Below are positions 33,078-42,111 of a DNA stretch of 64,000 nt, piece by piece. Origin of the DNA: an uncultured Bacilli bacterium (GTDB lineage: Bacteria > Bacillota_I > Bacilli_A > ML615J-28 > CAG-313); contig CAKPBI010000001.1 of assembly GCA_934140285.1 (NCBI GenBank), positions 1 to 64,000 on the forward strand, written 5' to 3'. The translations under genes and the position numbers were made by a program. How positions within the stretch are numbered: the first letter of the stretch is position 1; every line of letters begins with the position of its first letter. The notes under the pieces are model-generated. The model worked only from the letters and a program-made list of their open reading frames with translations, did no database searches and had not been told where the DNA came from.

Positions 33078-36000
33078 ATGTCAAACAAAGTTTTCCAATC
33101 TATGGATGGAAATCAAGCAGCTGCTCATTGCGCGTATGCCTTTACAGAAGTAGCTGGAATTTATCCTATTACTCCATCATCACCAATGGCAGAGTATGCG
33201 GAAGAATGGGCATCAAAGGGTAAGAAAAACCTTTTTGGTATGCCTGTAAAAATTGTTGAAATGCAATCAGAAGCAGGTGCTGCTGGTTCAGTTCATGGTT
33301 CTTTACAAGCTGGTGCATTAACTACAACATTCACAGCTAGCCAAGGACTATTATTAAAGATTCCTAATATGTATAAAATAGCCGGAGAATTACTACCTGG
33401 CGTTATTCATGTGTCTGCAAGAAGTTTAGCTGCACAAGCATTATCTATTTTTGGCGATCATCAAGATGTTATGGCTTGCCGTCAAACTGGTTTTGCTATG
33501 CTTTGTACTTCAAGCGTTCAAGAAGTAATGGATTTAGCAGGTGTTGCTCATCTTGCTGCTATTAAAACTAGTGTTCCATTTATGCATTTCTTTGATGGTT
33601 TTAGAACAAGTCATGAAATTCAAAAAATTGAAGTAATGGATTATGAAGTTTTCGAAAAATTATTAGATCGTGATGCAGTTCAAGCTTTCCGTAATCGTGC
33701 ATTAAATTTTGAACACCCTGTAACAAGAGGTACTGCTCAAAATGATGACGTTTATTTTCAAACACGTGAAGCAAGTAATAAGTTTTATAATGAAGTTCCA
33801 GCAGTAGTTGCTGAATATATGAAAAAAATTAGTGAAGTAACTGGTCGTGAATATGCTCCATTTGTTTATTATGGTGCTCAAGATGCTGAAGATGTTATCG
33901 TTGCTATGGGTTCAGTTACTGAAACTACAAAACAAGTTGTAGATTATTTAAATAAACAAGGCCGTAAAGTTGGATGTGTAACAGTTCATCTATATCGTCC
34001 ATTCGCAACAGAATATCTATTTGCTGTAATGCCTAAAACAGTTAAGAGAATTGCAGTTCTTGATAGAACAAAAGAACCAGGATCTCTTGGAGAACCTCTA
34101 TACTTAGATATTAAATCTGCATTCTATGGAGTTGAAAATGCTCCACGTATTATTGGTGGTAGATATGGTCTTTCAAGTAAAGATACTACTCCTGCTCAAA
34201 TCATTGCTGTTTATGATCATCTAGCAAAAAATGGATTTGACGGATTTACAGTTGGTATTGAAGACGATGTAACTCATTTAAGCATTCCTGTAGGTAAAGA
34301 AGTTAAACTTCTTGAAGGCACATCTGAACTTGTATTCTATGGTTTAGGTAGTGATGGTACTGTTGGTGCTAATAAGAATACAATTAAAATTATTGGTGAT
34401 AACACAGAATTATATGCACAAGCTTATTTTGCATATGACTCTAAGAAGAGTGGCGGTGTAACTCGTTCTCATTTACGTTTTGGCCCTAAACCAATAACTG
34501 CTCCTTATCTTGTAAGTGTTGCAGACTTCGTAAGCTGCAGCCTTGAAGCTTATGTAGAAAAATATGATATGTTAAGCTGCTTAAAAGATGGCGGAACATT
34601 CTTACTAAATACTGTTAAATCTGCTGATGAAATAGAAGCTCATTTACCTAATAGTTTCAAAAAAGCATTAGCTGAAAAACATGCTAAATTCTATATTATT
34701 GATGCTGTTCATCTAGCACGTGAAATAGGTTTAGGTGGAAGAACTAATACAATTCTTCAATCTGCATTCTTCAAATTAAATGAACAAATCATGCCTTATG
34801 ATCATGCACAAGAATTAATGAAGAAATATGCAGCTAAAACTTACGCTAAGAAAGGTGAAGCTGTTGTTCAATTAAACTATCAAGCAATTGATAAAGGTGC
34901 AGAAGGATTAGTTGAAATTACAGTTAAACCTGAATGGGCTAACCTTCCTGTTGAAACAAAAGTTGTTGATGAAAATCGTCCTCATTTTGTAAAAACAATT
35001 GCTGATGAAGTTAACTCAATTAATGGATATAGTCTTCCTGTTTCAGCATTCAACGGATATGAAGATGGAACTATTCCTTGTGGAACTGCAGCATATGAAA
35101 AGCGCGGAACTGCAAACTTTGTTCCTGAATGGAATTCTGAAAATTGTATTCAATGTAATAAATGTTCATTTGCATGTCCACATGCAGTAATTCGTCCATT
35201 CCTTGCAACTGAAGAAGAAATGGCTGCTGCTCCAGCTGGTGTAAAAACAATCAATGCAAATGGTAAAGATTTTGCAGGATTACAATATAGTATTCAAATT
35301 TCAACTCTTGATTGTACTGGATGTGAAGTATGTGTTAATACTTGTCCTGGTAAGAAGGGTGAAAAAGCTCTTAAGATGGTTCCTATCGACACTGCAATCG
35401 AAGATGGTCAAGCTAAACTTGCATCTTACTTCTTCAATGAAGTAACTTATAAAGATTACCTAATTGATAAGATGTCAAATCCTAAGAACTCTCAATTTGC
35501 ACAACCTTTATTTGAATTCTCTGGTGCATGTGGTGGTTGTGGTGAAACTCCTTATGTTAAATTAACAACACAATTATTTGGTGATCATATGGTAATCGCT
35601 AATGCTACTGGATGTTCATCAATTTATGGTGGTAGTTTCCCTGCTTCTCCTTATACTAAAAATAAAGAAGGTAATGGACCTGCATGGGCTAACTCATTAT
35701 TTGAAGATAATGCAGAATTTGGTTTCGGTATGTTAGCTGCATCAAAAGCACTACGTGATCAAATAGCTACAATTATGGAAGAAGCTCTTGAAGAAGGATG
35801 CTGTGATGAAAAAGTAGCAGAATTATTCAAAAAATGGTTAGAAAATCGTGAAGACTATAAAGTAACTAGAGAAGTTAAAAATGAATTAGTTCCACTTCTT
35901 GAAAAATGTGAAGGAGAAAGAGCTCAAAGAATCCTTAACTTAAAAGATCATCTTGTTAAACGTTCACAATGGATCTTCGGTGGTGACGGATGGGCATACG

Positions 36001-36629
36001 ATATTGGCTATGGTGGTCTTGACCATGTTATCGCAAACCAAGAAGATATTAATATTTTAGTATTAGATACAGAAGTATACTCAAATACTGGTGGTCAATC
36101 TTCTAAATCAAGTCCTACAGCTTCTATTGCTAAATTTACAGCTGCTGGAAAACATGGTAAGAAGAAAGACTTAGCTGCTATAGCTATGAGTTATGGACAT
36201 GTATATGTAGCATATGTATCTCATGGTGCTGACCAAGCTCAATTATTAAAGGCTATGCGTGAAGCAGAAGCTTATCATGGACCATCAATTATTATTGCTT
36301 ATTCACCATGTATTAATCACGGTGTTAAAGCTGGTATGGGTAAATCTCAAGAAGAAGCTAAACTTGCTGTTGAATGTGGTTATTGGACATTATTAAGATT
36401 TGATCCAAGACTTGCACAAGAAGGCAAGAACCCACTTGTAATTGACTCAAAAGCTCCAAACTGGGATTTATATGATTCATATCTAATGGGTGAGACTCGT
36501 TATGCTCAATTAAGTAAAACAAATCCTACTGAAGCTGCATCTCTACTTGCATTAAATAAAGCAGAAGCTCAACGTCGTTATAAGATGTATCAAAGATATG
36601 CTGCAATGGATTATTCACTTGATGAATAA
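33078..36629 (+). CDS. nifJ: Pyruvate:ferredoxin (flavodoxin) oxidoreductase
   Basis: Oxidatively decarboxylates pyruvate to acetyl-CoA, reducing ferredoxin; the central fermentative enzyme of anaerobes. Single-chain form of 1183 residues: pyrimidine-binding N-terminal domain (YPITPSSPMAEYAEEW), CoA-binding core, two ferredoxin-type clusters beginning at about residue 690 (CIQCNKCSFACP) and residue 746 (CTGCEVCVNTCP), a proximal cluster motif GACGGCGETPY, and the thiamine-diphosphate motif GDGWAYDIGYGGLDH. AGGAGG precedes the start. Monocistronic with its own terminator. Codon use is that of a highly expressed gene. The SUF operon downstream could supply its clusters. Confidence 0.97.
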   Translation: MSNKVFQSMDGNQAAAHCAYAFTEVAGIYPITPSSPMAEYAEEWASKGKKNLFGMPVKIVEMQSEAGAAGSVHGSLQAGALTTTFTASQGLLLKIPNMYKIAGELLPGVIHVSARSLAAQALSIFGDHQDVMACRQTGFAMLCTSSVQEVMDLAGVAHLAAIKTSVPFMHFFDGFRTSHEIQKIEVMDYEVFEKLLDRDAVQAFRNRALNFEHPVTRGTAQNDDVYFQTREASNKFYNEVPAVVAEYMKKISEVTGREYAPFVYYGAQDAEDVIVAMGSVTETTKQVVDYLNKQGRKVGCVTVHLYRPFATEYLFAVMPKTVKRIAVLDRTKEPGSLGEPLYLDIKSAFYGVENAPRIIGGRYGLSSKDTTPAQIIAVYDHLAKNGFDGFTVGIEDDVTHLSIPVGKEVKLLEGTSELVFYGLGSDGTVGANKNTIKIIGDNTELYAQAYFAYDSKKSGGVTRSHLRFGPKPITAPYLVSVADFVSCSLEAYVEKYDMLSCLKDGGTFLLNTVKSADEIEAHLPNSFKKALAEKHAKFYIIDAVHLAREIGLGGRTNTILQSAFFKLNEQIMPYDHAQELMKKYAAKTYAKKGEAVVQLNYQAIDKGAEGLVEITVKPEWANLPVETKVVDENRPHFVKTIADEVNSINGYSLPVSAFNGYEDGTIPCGTAAYEKRGTANFVPEWNSENCIQCNKCSFACPHAVIRPFLATEEEMAAAPAGVKTINANGKDFAGLQYSIQISTLDCTGCEVCVNTCPGKKGEKALKMVPIDTAIEDGQAKLASYFFNEVTYKDYLIDKMSNPKNSQFAQPLFEFSGACGGCGETPYVKLTTQLFGDHMVIANATGCSSIYGGSFPASPYTKNKEGNGPAWANSLFEDNAEFGFGMLAASKALRDQIATIMEEALEEGCCDEKVAELFKKWLENREDYKVTREVKNELVPLLEKCEGERAQRILNLKDHLVKRSQWIFGGDGWAYDIGYGGLDHVIANQEDINILVLDTEVYSNTGGQSSKSSPTASIAKFTAAGKHGKKKDLAAIAMSYGHVYVAYVSHGADQAQLLKAMREAEAYHGPSIIIAYSPCINHGVKAGMGKSQEEAKLAVECGYWTLLRFDPRLAQEGKNPLVIDSKAPNWDLYDSYLMGETRYAQLSKTNPTEAASLLALNKAEAQRRYKMYQRYAAMDYSLDE

Positions 36630-36638
36630 AAAATAAAT

Positions 36639-36664
36639 AGGCCTAGAATTCTAGGCCTTTTTTG
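36639..36664 (+). terminator. Terminator after nifJ
   Basis: Perfect 20-base palindrome folding as AGGCCTAG/CTAGGCCT around AATT, followed by seven Ts. Confidence 0.9.
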
Positions 36665-36708
36665 GATGTATTCTAATACAATTTTAATGCATTTTAATAG
36701 TTTTCACA

Positions 36709-36737
36709 TTGACTAAAAACATAATTAGTTGTATAAT
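36709..36737 (+). promoter_or_regulatory. Promoter of the small lipoprotein gene
   Basis: TTGACT (36709-36714), 17-nt spacer, TATAAT (36732-36737): nearly full sigma-A consensus. Confidence 0.85.
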
Positions 36738-36767
36738 GTTTGTATAAAAAATATAGGAGGTATACAT

Positions 36768-37133
36768 ATGAAAAAGACATTTAGATTATCTGCATTAGTT
36801 TTAACACTTTTATTTGCATTTACTCTTGTTGCTTGTGCTCCAAAAGATGCATCAGCTGCTAAGAAGAAAATGGAAAAGAAAGATTATACAGTAATAGTTG
36901 TTACTGATAGTAAAGAAGCTGAAGAAGGCGTTGTTGCGATAATATCTGGAACTAAAGGCGCATTGTTAGGCGAAAAAGAAGCGTTTGTAGCTGTTCAATA
37001 TGATTCAACAAAAAATGCAAAAGCAGCTTATGAAAAAGCATTAGGCGAAGACCACAAAGAAAATGAATCTGTTCAACGCGTTGGTAAATGGGTAATTGTT
37101 GGTACTAGCCAAGCTATTAAAGATTTTAAATAA
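36768..37133 (+). CDS. Small lipoprotein, function unknown
   Basis: 121-residue lipoprotein with signal sequence and lipobox LVAC (Cys23), followed by a Lys/Ala-rich linker and a compact alpha/beta domain (YTVIVVTDSKEAEEGVVAII, then VGKWVIVGTSQAIKDF). The start at ATG 36768 has AGGAGG 7 nt upstream; upstream in-frame codons belong to the leader. Own near-consensus promoter and terminator, so probably well expressed. Family not recognised. Confidence 0.8.
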   Translation: MKKTFRLSALVLTLLFAFTLVACAPKDASAAKKKMEKKDYTVIVVTDSKEAEEGVVAIISGTKGALLGEKEAFVAVQYDSTKNAKAAYEKALGEDHKENESVQRVGKWVIVGTSQAIKDFK

Positions 37134-37158
37134 AAACACCAATTGGTGTTTTTTTTAT
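37133..37158 (+). terminator. Terminator after the small lipoprotein gene
   Basis: Stem AAAACACC (37133-37140)/GGTGTTTT (37145-37152) with AATT loop and following T run; it begins on the last base of the stop codon. Confidence 0.85.
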
Positions 37159-37201
37159 TATTTTTTGTGTCTTATCTTATGAAAGGATGAAGTAAGATAC
37201 A

Positions 37202-37864
37202 ATGAACGAAAATATAGAAGAAAGATTAAAGAAAATACAAGAACTTTTAGATAATGGAACTATAACAGAACAAGAATTCTTGCAGCTTAAAACTCAAATT
37301 ATTAGTTCTAGATTAACAAGCAACACAAGTCAAGGAAGTAATGGAACAAATCAATCTAGTTATTTTTATAGGAAAAGCACAAAAAAAGTAAATTATGAAG
37401 TAAATAAAAAAAATAAAACAATTGTTATATTAGAAACATTGTTTCAATTCTTTATAACGTTTATTACAATATTTGTTCCATCATTTATTATAGTTGGCAT
37501 AAGCGGATATACTCCAACCGAAAGTACATATTCTCTACTTAGTTGTGTGATTGGAGAATTATAAGAAATAGATAAAAATTGGGGTATCGTTATTTTAGTC
37601 GTTATCATTATATCAATGATTGGAATTTTAAGTATGGGTTCAAAAGCTTACAAAGCTGTTGAATCAAATAATATTGATGAGGCAATAAAAAAACTATATG
37701 CAATGAATGGTAGTACTATTTTAGCTGCTTTATGTTTAGATATTTGGTCACTTTTAGAGGCACAAGCTTATGGAGGAGTTCAAGCCTTTTGGCCTTACTC
37801 ATTATTAATTACCGGTATCGGTGGATTAGGATTAAGTATTTATCTTAAAAAATCTAATTATTAA
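37202..37864 (+). pseudogene. SHOCT-domain membrane protein interrupted by one in-frame TAA
   Basis: A single reading frame of 221 codons is open from ATG 37202 to TAA 37862 except for one TAA at 37562-37564. The first part (120 residues) has an N-terminal SHOCT motif (ERLKKIQELLDNGTITEQEF), a polar linker and one membrane segment (VILETLFQFFITFITIFV). After the stop the same frame continues EIDKNWGIVILVVIIISMIG with two more membrane segments and ends LKKSNY just before a terminator. The simplest reading is a nonsense mutation (for example CAA to TAA) in a 220-residue SHOCT/TM protein. Readthrough or a sequencing error are alternatives. ATG 37616 could restart the second part, but no ribosome-binding site precedes it. 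Confidence 0.75.
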
Positions 37865-37877
37865 CACAAAAATAAAG

Positions 37878-37903
37878 AAAGAACTATTTTTATAGTTCTT
37901 TTT
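37878..37903 (+). terminator. Terminator after the SHOCT gene
   Basis: Perfect 10-bp stem AAAGAACTAT/ATAGTTCTTT, TTTT loop, T-rich tail running directly into the next -35 box. Confidence 0.85.
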
Positions 37904-37904
37904 C

Positions 37905-37933
37905 TTTACAAAAAAAATAAAAAATTGTATAAT
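37905..37933 (+). promoter_or_regulatory. Promoter of the SmpA-like lipoprotein pair
   Basis: TTTACA (37905-37910), 17-nt spacer, TATAAT (37928-37933). The -35 begins one base after the terminator T run. Confidence 0.75.
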
Positions 37934-37963
37934 AATATTATGATGGGGGGAAATTGATTTTTC

Positions 37964-38335
37964 ATGAAATTAGCAAATAAATTTAAAAGATTTACTTTAG
38001 TTAGTATTATTTTGTTTTGTTGCCTCGCTTTAAGTGGTTGTAAGAATTATGAAAATTTTGCAAATGAAATTAATGCAGCATATGATCAAGGAACCCCATA
38101 TACATATAATCAAGTAATGATAAAACTTGGTGATACATTTGATAAGTCGGTTCAAGAAGCTCCGGGTAAAGCAACAGGTAGTTGCTGTTGGTATGCCGGG
38201 TATGGATCATCTGATTCTGCAAGAACTAGATTTATGAGAGATAATGAAAACGGCAAAAAAATTAAATCAATTATGGTTGAGTTTAAAAATGGTGATGCTG
38301 TAAGGGCAGTATATTATGTCTTTAATGAAAAATAG
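37964..38335 (+). CDS. Lipoprotein, SmpA/OmlA-like (first of pair)
   Basis: 123-residue lipoprotein: signal sequence with lipobox LSGC (Cys26), then a small domain whose VMIKLGDTFDKS segment and beta-strand pattern recall the SmpA/OmlA (BLIP-like) fold, where the helix-G-D/x-P segment precedes strands; here a SCCWYAGYG loop is unusual. It overlaps the next lipoprotein gene by 20 nt. A GGGGGG site lies 13 nt upstream of ATG. Assignment is weak. Confidence 0.6.
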   Translation: MKLANKFKRFTLVSIILFCCLALSGCKNYENFANEINAAYDQGTPYTYNQVMIKLGDTFDKSVQEAPGKATGSCCWYAGYGSSDSARTRFMRDNENGKKIKSIMVEFKNGDAVRAVYYVFNEK

Positions 38336-38690
38336 AATACAAAAATATGTGATGTTGATACTTCTTGGTGTAATGATATTCACATTAACAAGTTGTAACA
38401 AAGTAACAAAAAACAATTATAACAAAATAACAATAGGAATGAGCAAAAATGATGTAATATTGCTTTTAGGAAATCCAACAGCTACATATACAAATTTAGC
38501 TTCAGATGAATATTTATGGCTTGATAAAGGAAATACATTTGATGATGCAGTTGAACTTGTAAAAAAAGACAAGACTGTGATGTATATATCAATAATGTTT
38601 TCACTAGAGTTTACGGATAATAAAGGACAGATTGTCATATCTAAAGAATATGGGAACTTTAAGGAAAAATTATATGGAGGTACAAAATGA
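38316..38690 (+). CDS. Lipoprotein, SmpA/OmlA-like (second of pair)
   Basis: 124-residue lipoprotein with lipobox LTSC (Cys27) and a clear SmpA/OmlA signature: KITIGMSKNDVILLLGNPTA followed by strands EYLWLDKGN and MYISIMFSLEFTDNKGQIV. Members of this fold act in envelope assembly or beta-lactamase inhibition; the role here is unknown. ATG 38316 has AAGGG 9 nt upstream; ATG 38325 is an alternative. It overlaps the next gene by 4 nt (ATGA). Confidence 0.75.
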   Translation: MSLMKNRIQKYVMLILLGVMIFTLTSCNKVTKNNYNKITIGMSKNDVILLLGNPTATYTNLASDEYLWLDKGNTFDDAVELVKKDKTVMYISIMFSLEFTDNKGQIVISKEYGNFKEKLYGGTK

Positions 38691-39487
38691 GCTATACTAA
38701 TACACGTATATCAAACGATAAAAGAAAAAATAAACCAAATATTGTTTTTCCAATAATCAATACAATGATATCTTTTTTTCTTCTTGTATTTGTAATAATT
38801 TTATTTTGCACAAGTAAAGGGCAATTCCCAGTTAGTTTATTTATATTTTGTATCATAGTATTGCTCTTATATCCATTGGCCGCATGGCTCAATAGCTATG
38901 TGCTCAAAAAAATGAATTTAAGAAGAATTGATAATTACGAAAAAGAAACAGAAATGTTAGTAAGATATGTTCGTAGATATGAGTCTTACAAGGCATATAT
39001 ATATCCTAACGAAGTAAAATTAACATTTAAGATTGATAAAACAGATAATATTAATACGGAAGTCCCAAAATTTTATGTTGATAGTTGTAACTTTGGTACT
39101 CCTCAAAATAGTTGCATTCTTATGACTTTAGGTGTAAGTTTTGCAGGAATTGAAATTGATAGAGCAACAAAAGAAATGAAAAGAGTTGCTGGGGTTATGC
39201 CACGCTCAATTTGGTATAACAAAAAATTAAAAACACCGATAGCTACTCCAGCTAAAGTTTATGTTGACTTTAATGGATTTGAGCTAAAGGAAAAAATGGT
39301 TATCCACGCTCTCAAAAGAGCTGATTCATATTACGATAATAAAACAGGTTGGCTAGTAGTAGGGGAAAGAAAAACAACTATTATTGACGATGCCTATGAA
39401 ATTAGTAAAGATGTAATCATCGTACTAAGGGATCAAGAACTTATGTCAGTATGGATAAAGATTCAACCAGGATTAATGGTAAAATAA
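38687..39487 (+). CDS. Two-TM membrane protein, unknown family
   Basis: 266-residue protein with two adjacent N-terminal membrane segments (about residues 18-42 and 48-66) and a soluble remainder of about 200 residues with alternating strands (YKAYIYPNEVKLTFKI, KTPIATPAKVYVDFNGFEL). I do not recognise the family. GGAGG lies upstream and the ATGA overlap couples it to the preceding lipoprotein gene. pckA follows after 25 nt without an obvious promoter, so they may be co-transcribed. Confidence 0.7.
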   Translation: MSYTNTRISNDKRKNKPNIVFPIINTMISFFLLVFVIILFCTSKGQFPVSLFIFCIIVLLLYPLAAWLNSYVLKKMNLRRIDNYEKETEMLVRYVRRYESYKAYIYPNEVKLTFKIDKTDNINTEVPKFYVDSCNFGTPQNSCILMTLGVSFAGIEIDRATKEMKRVAGVMPRSIWYNKKLKTPIATPAKVYVDFNGFELKEKMVIHALKRADSYYDNKTGWLVVGERKTTIIDDAYEISKDVIIVLRDQELMSVWIKIQPGLMVK

Positions 39488-39512
39488 ATAATAATTAAAG
39501 GAGAAATTTAAA

Positions 39513-41105
39513 ATGGAAACTTATGGAATCGAAAAACTTGGTATTCTTGCTCCTAAAGCAGTATACCGAAATTTAACACCTGCTCAATTAACTGAAGCAG
39601 CACTACGTCGTGGCGAAGGAACATTATCATCTACAGGTGCATTAGTTGTAACAACTGGTAAATACACAGGACGTTCTCCTCAAGATAAATTTATCGTTGA
39701 CACTGCTGGTGTGCATGATGAAATTGCATGGGGAAAAGTAAATAGACCAATTTCAAGAGAAAAATTTAATGCAATATTCGGAAAAGTTGCAGCCTATATG
39801 CAAGGAAGAGAAGCATTTATCTTTGATGGTTATGCTGGAGCTGACAAAAAATACACTAAAAAATTTAGAATTATTAATGAATTAGCTAGTCAAAATATGT
39901 TTATTCATCAATTATTAATTCGTCCAACTGCAGAAGAATTAGAAACATATGGAGAACCTGATTATACAATGCTAGTTGCTCCTGGATTTAAATGTGATCC
40001 AGAAGTTGATGGTGTACATAGTGAAGCAGCAATTATGATTGACTATGAAGCGCATCTAATTGTTATCTGTGGTTCAAAATATGCAGGTGAAATTAAGAAG
40101 AGTGTATTCTCAACAATGAACTATGTTATGACAAAATTAAATGTTCTTCCAATGCACTGTTCAGCAAATATGGATCCTGAAACAGGAGAAACTGCTGTAT
40201 TCTTTGGTTTATCTGGAACTGGTAAAACAACATTATCAGCTGATCCAAATCGTAAATTAATTGGTGATGATGAACATGGATGGAGCCCTGATGGAGTATT
40301 CAATTTTGAAGGTGGATGCTATGCAAAATGTATAAATCTATCTAAAGAACATGAACCAGAAATTTATGGTGCAATTAAATTTGGTTCATTAGTTGAAAAT
40401 GTAATAATGGATCCTAATACTCGTGAATTTGACTTTAATGATGGTTCATTAACTGAAAATACACGTGTTGGTTATCCAATTAATTATATTGACAATGCTC
40501 AAATTCCTGGATGTGGAGGCATTCCAAAAGTTGTAATTTTCTTAACAGCTGATGCATTTGGTGTACTTCCTCCAATAAGCCGTTTAAGTAAAAATGCTGC
40601 AATGTATCACTTTGTAACAGGATTTACATCTAAACTTGCTGGTACAGAACGTGGTGTAACTGAACCACAACCTACATTCTCTACATTATTTGGTGAACCA
40701 TTTATGCCAATGGATCCATCTGTTTATGCTAAGATGTTAGGTGATAAACTTGAAAAATATGGAACAAAAGTATATCTAGTTAATACTGGATGGGCTGGCG
40801 GAAGTGCAGCACAAGGAGCTAAACGTATGAAATTAGCTTATACTCGTGCAATGGTAACTGCTGCATTAAATGGCTCATTTGATAATGTTGAATTTAAACA
40901 TCATCCAGTATTTAATGTTGATTATCCAGTTAGCTGCCCTAACGTTCCAGCAGAAAAACTTGATGCACGTGGAATGTGGGAAGATAAGGGTGCTTATGAT
41001 GAACAAGCTAATAAATTAGCTCAAATGTTTGTAGAAAATTTCACTAAGAAATATCCAAACATGCCAAAAGAAGTTGTTGAAGCTGGACCTAAGCCTTTAA
41101 AATAA
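39513..41105 (+). CDS. pckA: Phosphoenolpyruvate carboxykinase (ATP)
   Basis: Interconverts oxaloacetate and phosphoenolpyruvate with ATP/ADP; in fermenters it often runs toward oxaloacetate to make succinate-type products. The 530-residue protein has the YTGRSPQDKFIV substrate motif, the kinase P-loop FGLSGTGKTTLS at about residues 232-243, the metal motif GDDEHGW and the RVGYPINYI segment. AAAGGAG is about 10 nt upstream. A terminator follows. Confidence 0.97.
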   Translation: METYGIEKLGILAPKAVYRNLTPAQLTEAALRRGEGTLSSTGALVVTTGKYTGRSPQDKFIVDTAGVHDEIAWGKVNRPISREKFNAIFGKVAAYMQGREAFIFDGYAGADKKYTKKFRIINELASQNMFIHQLLIRPTAEELETYGEPDYTMLVAPGFKCDPEVDGVHSEAAIMIDYEAHLIVICGSKYAGEIKKSVFSTMNYVMTKLNVLPMHCSANMDPETGETAVFFGLSGTGKTTLSADPNRKLIGDDEHGWSPDGVFNFEGGCYAKCINLSKEHEPEIYGAIKFGSLVENVIMDPNTREFDFNDGSLTENTRVGYPINYIDNAQIPGCGGIPKVVIFLTADAFGVLPPISRLSKNAAMYHFVTGFTSKLAGTERGVTEPQPTFSTLFGEPFMPMDPSVYAKMLGDKLEKYGTKVYLVNTGWAGGSAAQGAKRMKLAYTRAMVTAALNGSFDNVEFKHHPVFNVDYPVSCPNVPAEKLDARGMWEDKGAYDEQANKLAQMFVENFTKKYPNMPKEVVEAGPKPLK

Positions 41106-41113
41106 TCAAATTA

Positions 41114-41147
41114 AAAGAAACTCCACTTTAGGGGTTTCTTTTTTTTA
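41114..41147 (+). terminator. Terminator after pckA
   Basis: Stem AAAGAAACTCC (41114-41124) with GGGGTTTCTTT (41131-41141), one T-G wobble, followed by Ts. Confidence 0.85.
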
Positions 41148-41170
41148 TAAAATCATTATTAATTATTTAT

Positions 41171-41199
41171 TTGCATTTTTTCTAAAAATTTGGTATAAT
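41171..41199 (+). promoter_or_regulatory. Promoter of the suf operon
   Basis: TTGCAT (41171-41176), 17-nt spacer, extended -10 TGGTATAAT (hexamer 41194-41199). An 84-nt leader follows with no recognisable structure. Confidence 0.8.
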
Positions 41200-41283
41200 A
41201 AGATAGCTATACAAGATAGTAAAAAATAAAATAATCAAATAATAAATAGTAAATAGTAAAGTTATTTATAGGGAGATATAATT

Positions 41284-42111
41284 ATGTCGAAATTAGAAAT
41301 AAAAAATCTACATGTAAGTGTTGAAGGTAAAGAAATTTTAAAAGGAGTAAATTTAACACTTCAAACAGGAGAATTCCATGTTATAATGGGCCCTAATGGA
41401 ACAGGTAAATCTACGCTTGCATCTACAATTATGGGCCATTATAAATACCAAGTAACAGAAGGTGAAATACTATTAGATGGTGAAGATGTACTTAAAATGA
41501 CTGTCGATGAAAGAAGCAGAAAAGGTTTATTTTTAGCAATGCAATATCCTAGTGAAATTGCTGGTGTAACAAATGCTGATTTTATAAAAAGTGCAATGCA
41601 ATCACGTTTAGCTGAAGGGGAACGTATTTCATTATTTAAATTTATTAAATCACTTGATAAAGCAGTTCAAGAATTAAAAATGAGAGATGACTTACCACAT
41701 CGTTATGTAAATGAAGGCTTTTCAGGTGGTGAAAAGAAAAGAAATGAAATTCTTCAAATGAAAATGTTAAAGCCTAAATTTGCGATTCTCGATGAAATAG
41801 ATTCAGGTCTAGATGTTGATGCTTTAAAGATTGTTGGTGAGAATGTTAATATGATGAAATCACCTGACTTTGGTGCATTGATTATAACGCACTATGAAAG
41901 ACTTTTAGATTATCTAGGTGTTGATAAGGTTCACGTATTAATTAATGGTAAAATTGTGGCTGATGGTGGACTAGAATTAATAGAAAAAATTGATCAACAA
42001 GGATATGATTGGATTAAAGAGGAATTAGGTATAGAAGATGAAACACGTGTTAATCCAAGTATTTTAGGATCATGTGCAGTAAAAAAAGTAACAGGAGACA
42101 ACAATGAGTAG
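41284..42111 (+). CDS. sufC: Fe-S cluster assembly ATPase SufC
   Basis: ABC-type ATPase of the cytosolic SufBCD scaffold. The 275-residue protein has Walker A GPNGTGKST at about residues 37-45, the SufC-specific signature FSGGEKKRNEI, and Walker B FAILDEIDSGLDVDAL. GGGAG precedes the ATG. It carries a C-terminal extension of about 20 residues beyond Bacillus SufC and overlaps sufD by 8 nt. Operon order sufC-sufD-sufS-sufU-sufB is that of Bacillus. Confidence 0.97.
   Translation: MSKLEIKNLHVSVEGKEILKGVNLTLQTGEFHVIMGPNGTGKSTLASTIMGHYKYQVTEGEILLDGEDVLKMTVDERSRKGLFLAMQYPSEIAGVTNADFIKSAMQSRLAEGERISLFKFIKSLDKAVQELKMRDDLPHRYVNEGFSGGEKKRNEILQMKMLKPKFAILDEIDSGLDVDALKIVGENVNMMKSPDFGALIITHYERLLDYLGVDKVHVLINGKIVADGGLELIEKIDQQGYDWIKEELGIEDETRVNPSILGSCAVKKVTGDNNE

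Noticed and set aside
37562..37564. Stop codon reassignment as explanation of the split gene
   Set aside because: TAA ends many other genes in the window in the normal way; genome-wide reassignment is excluded.
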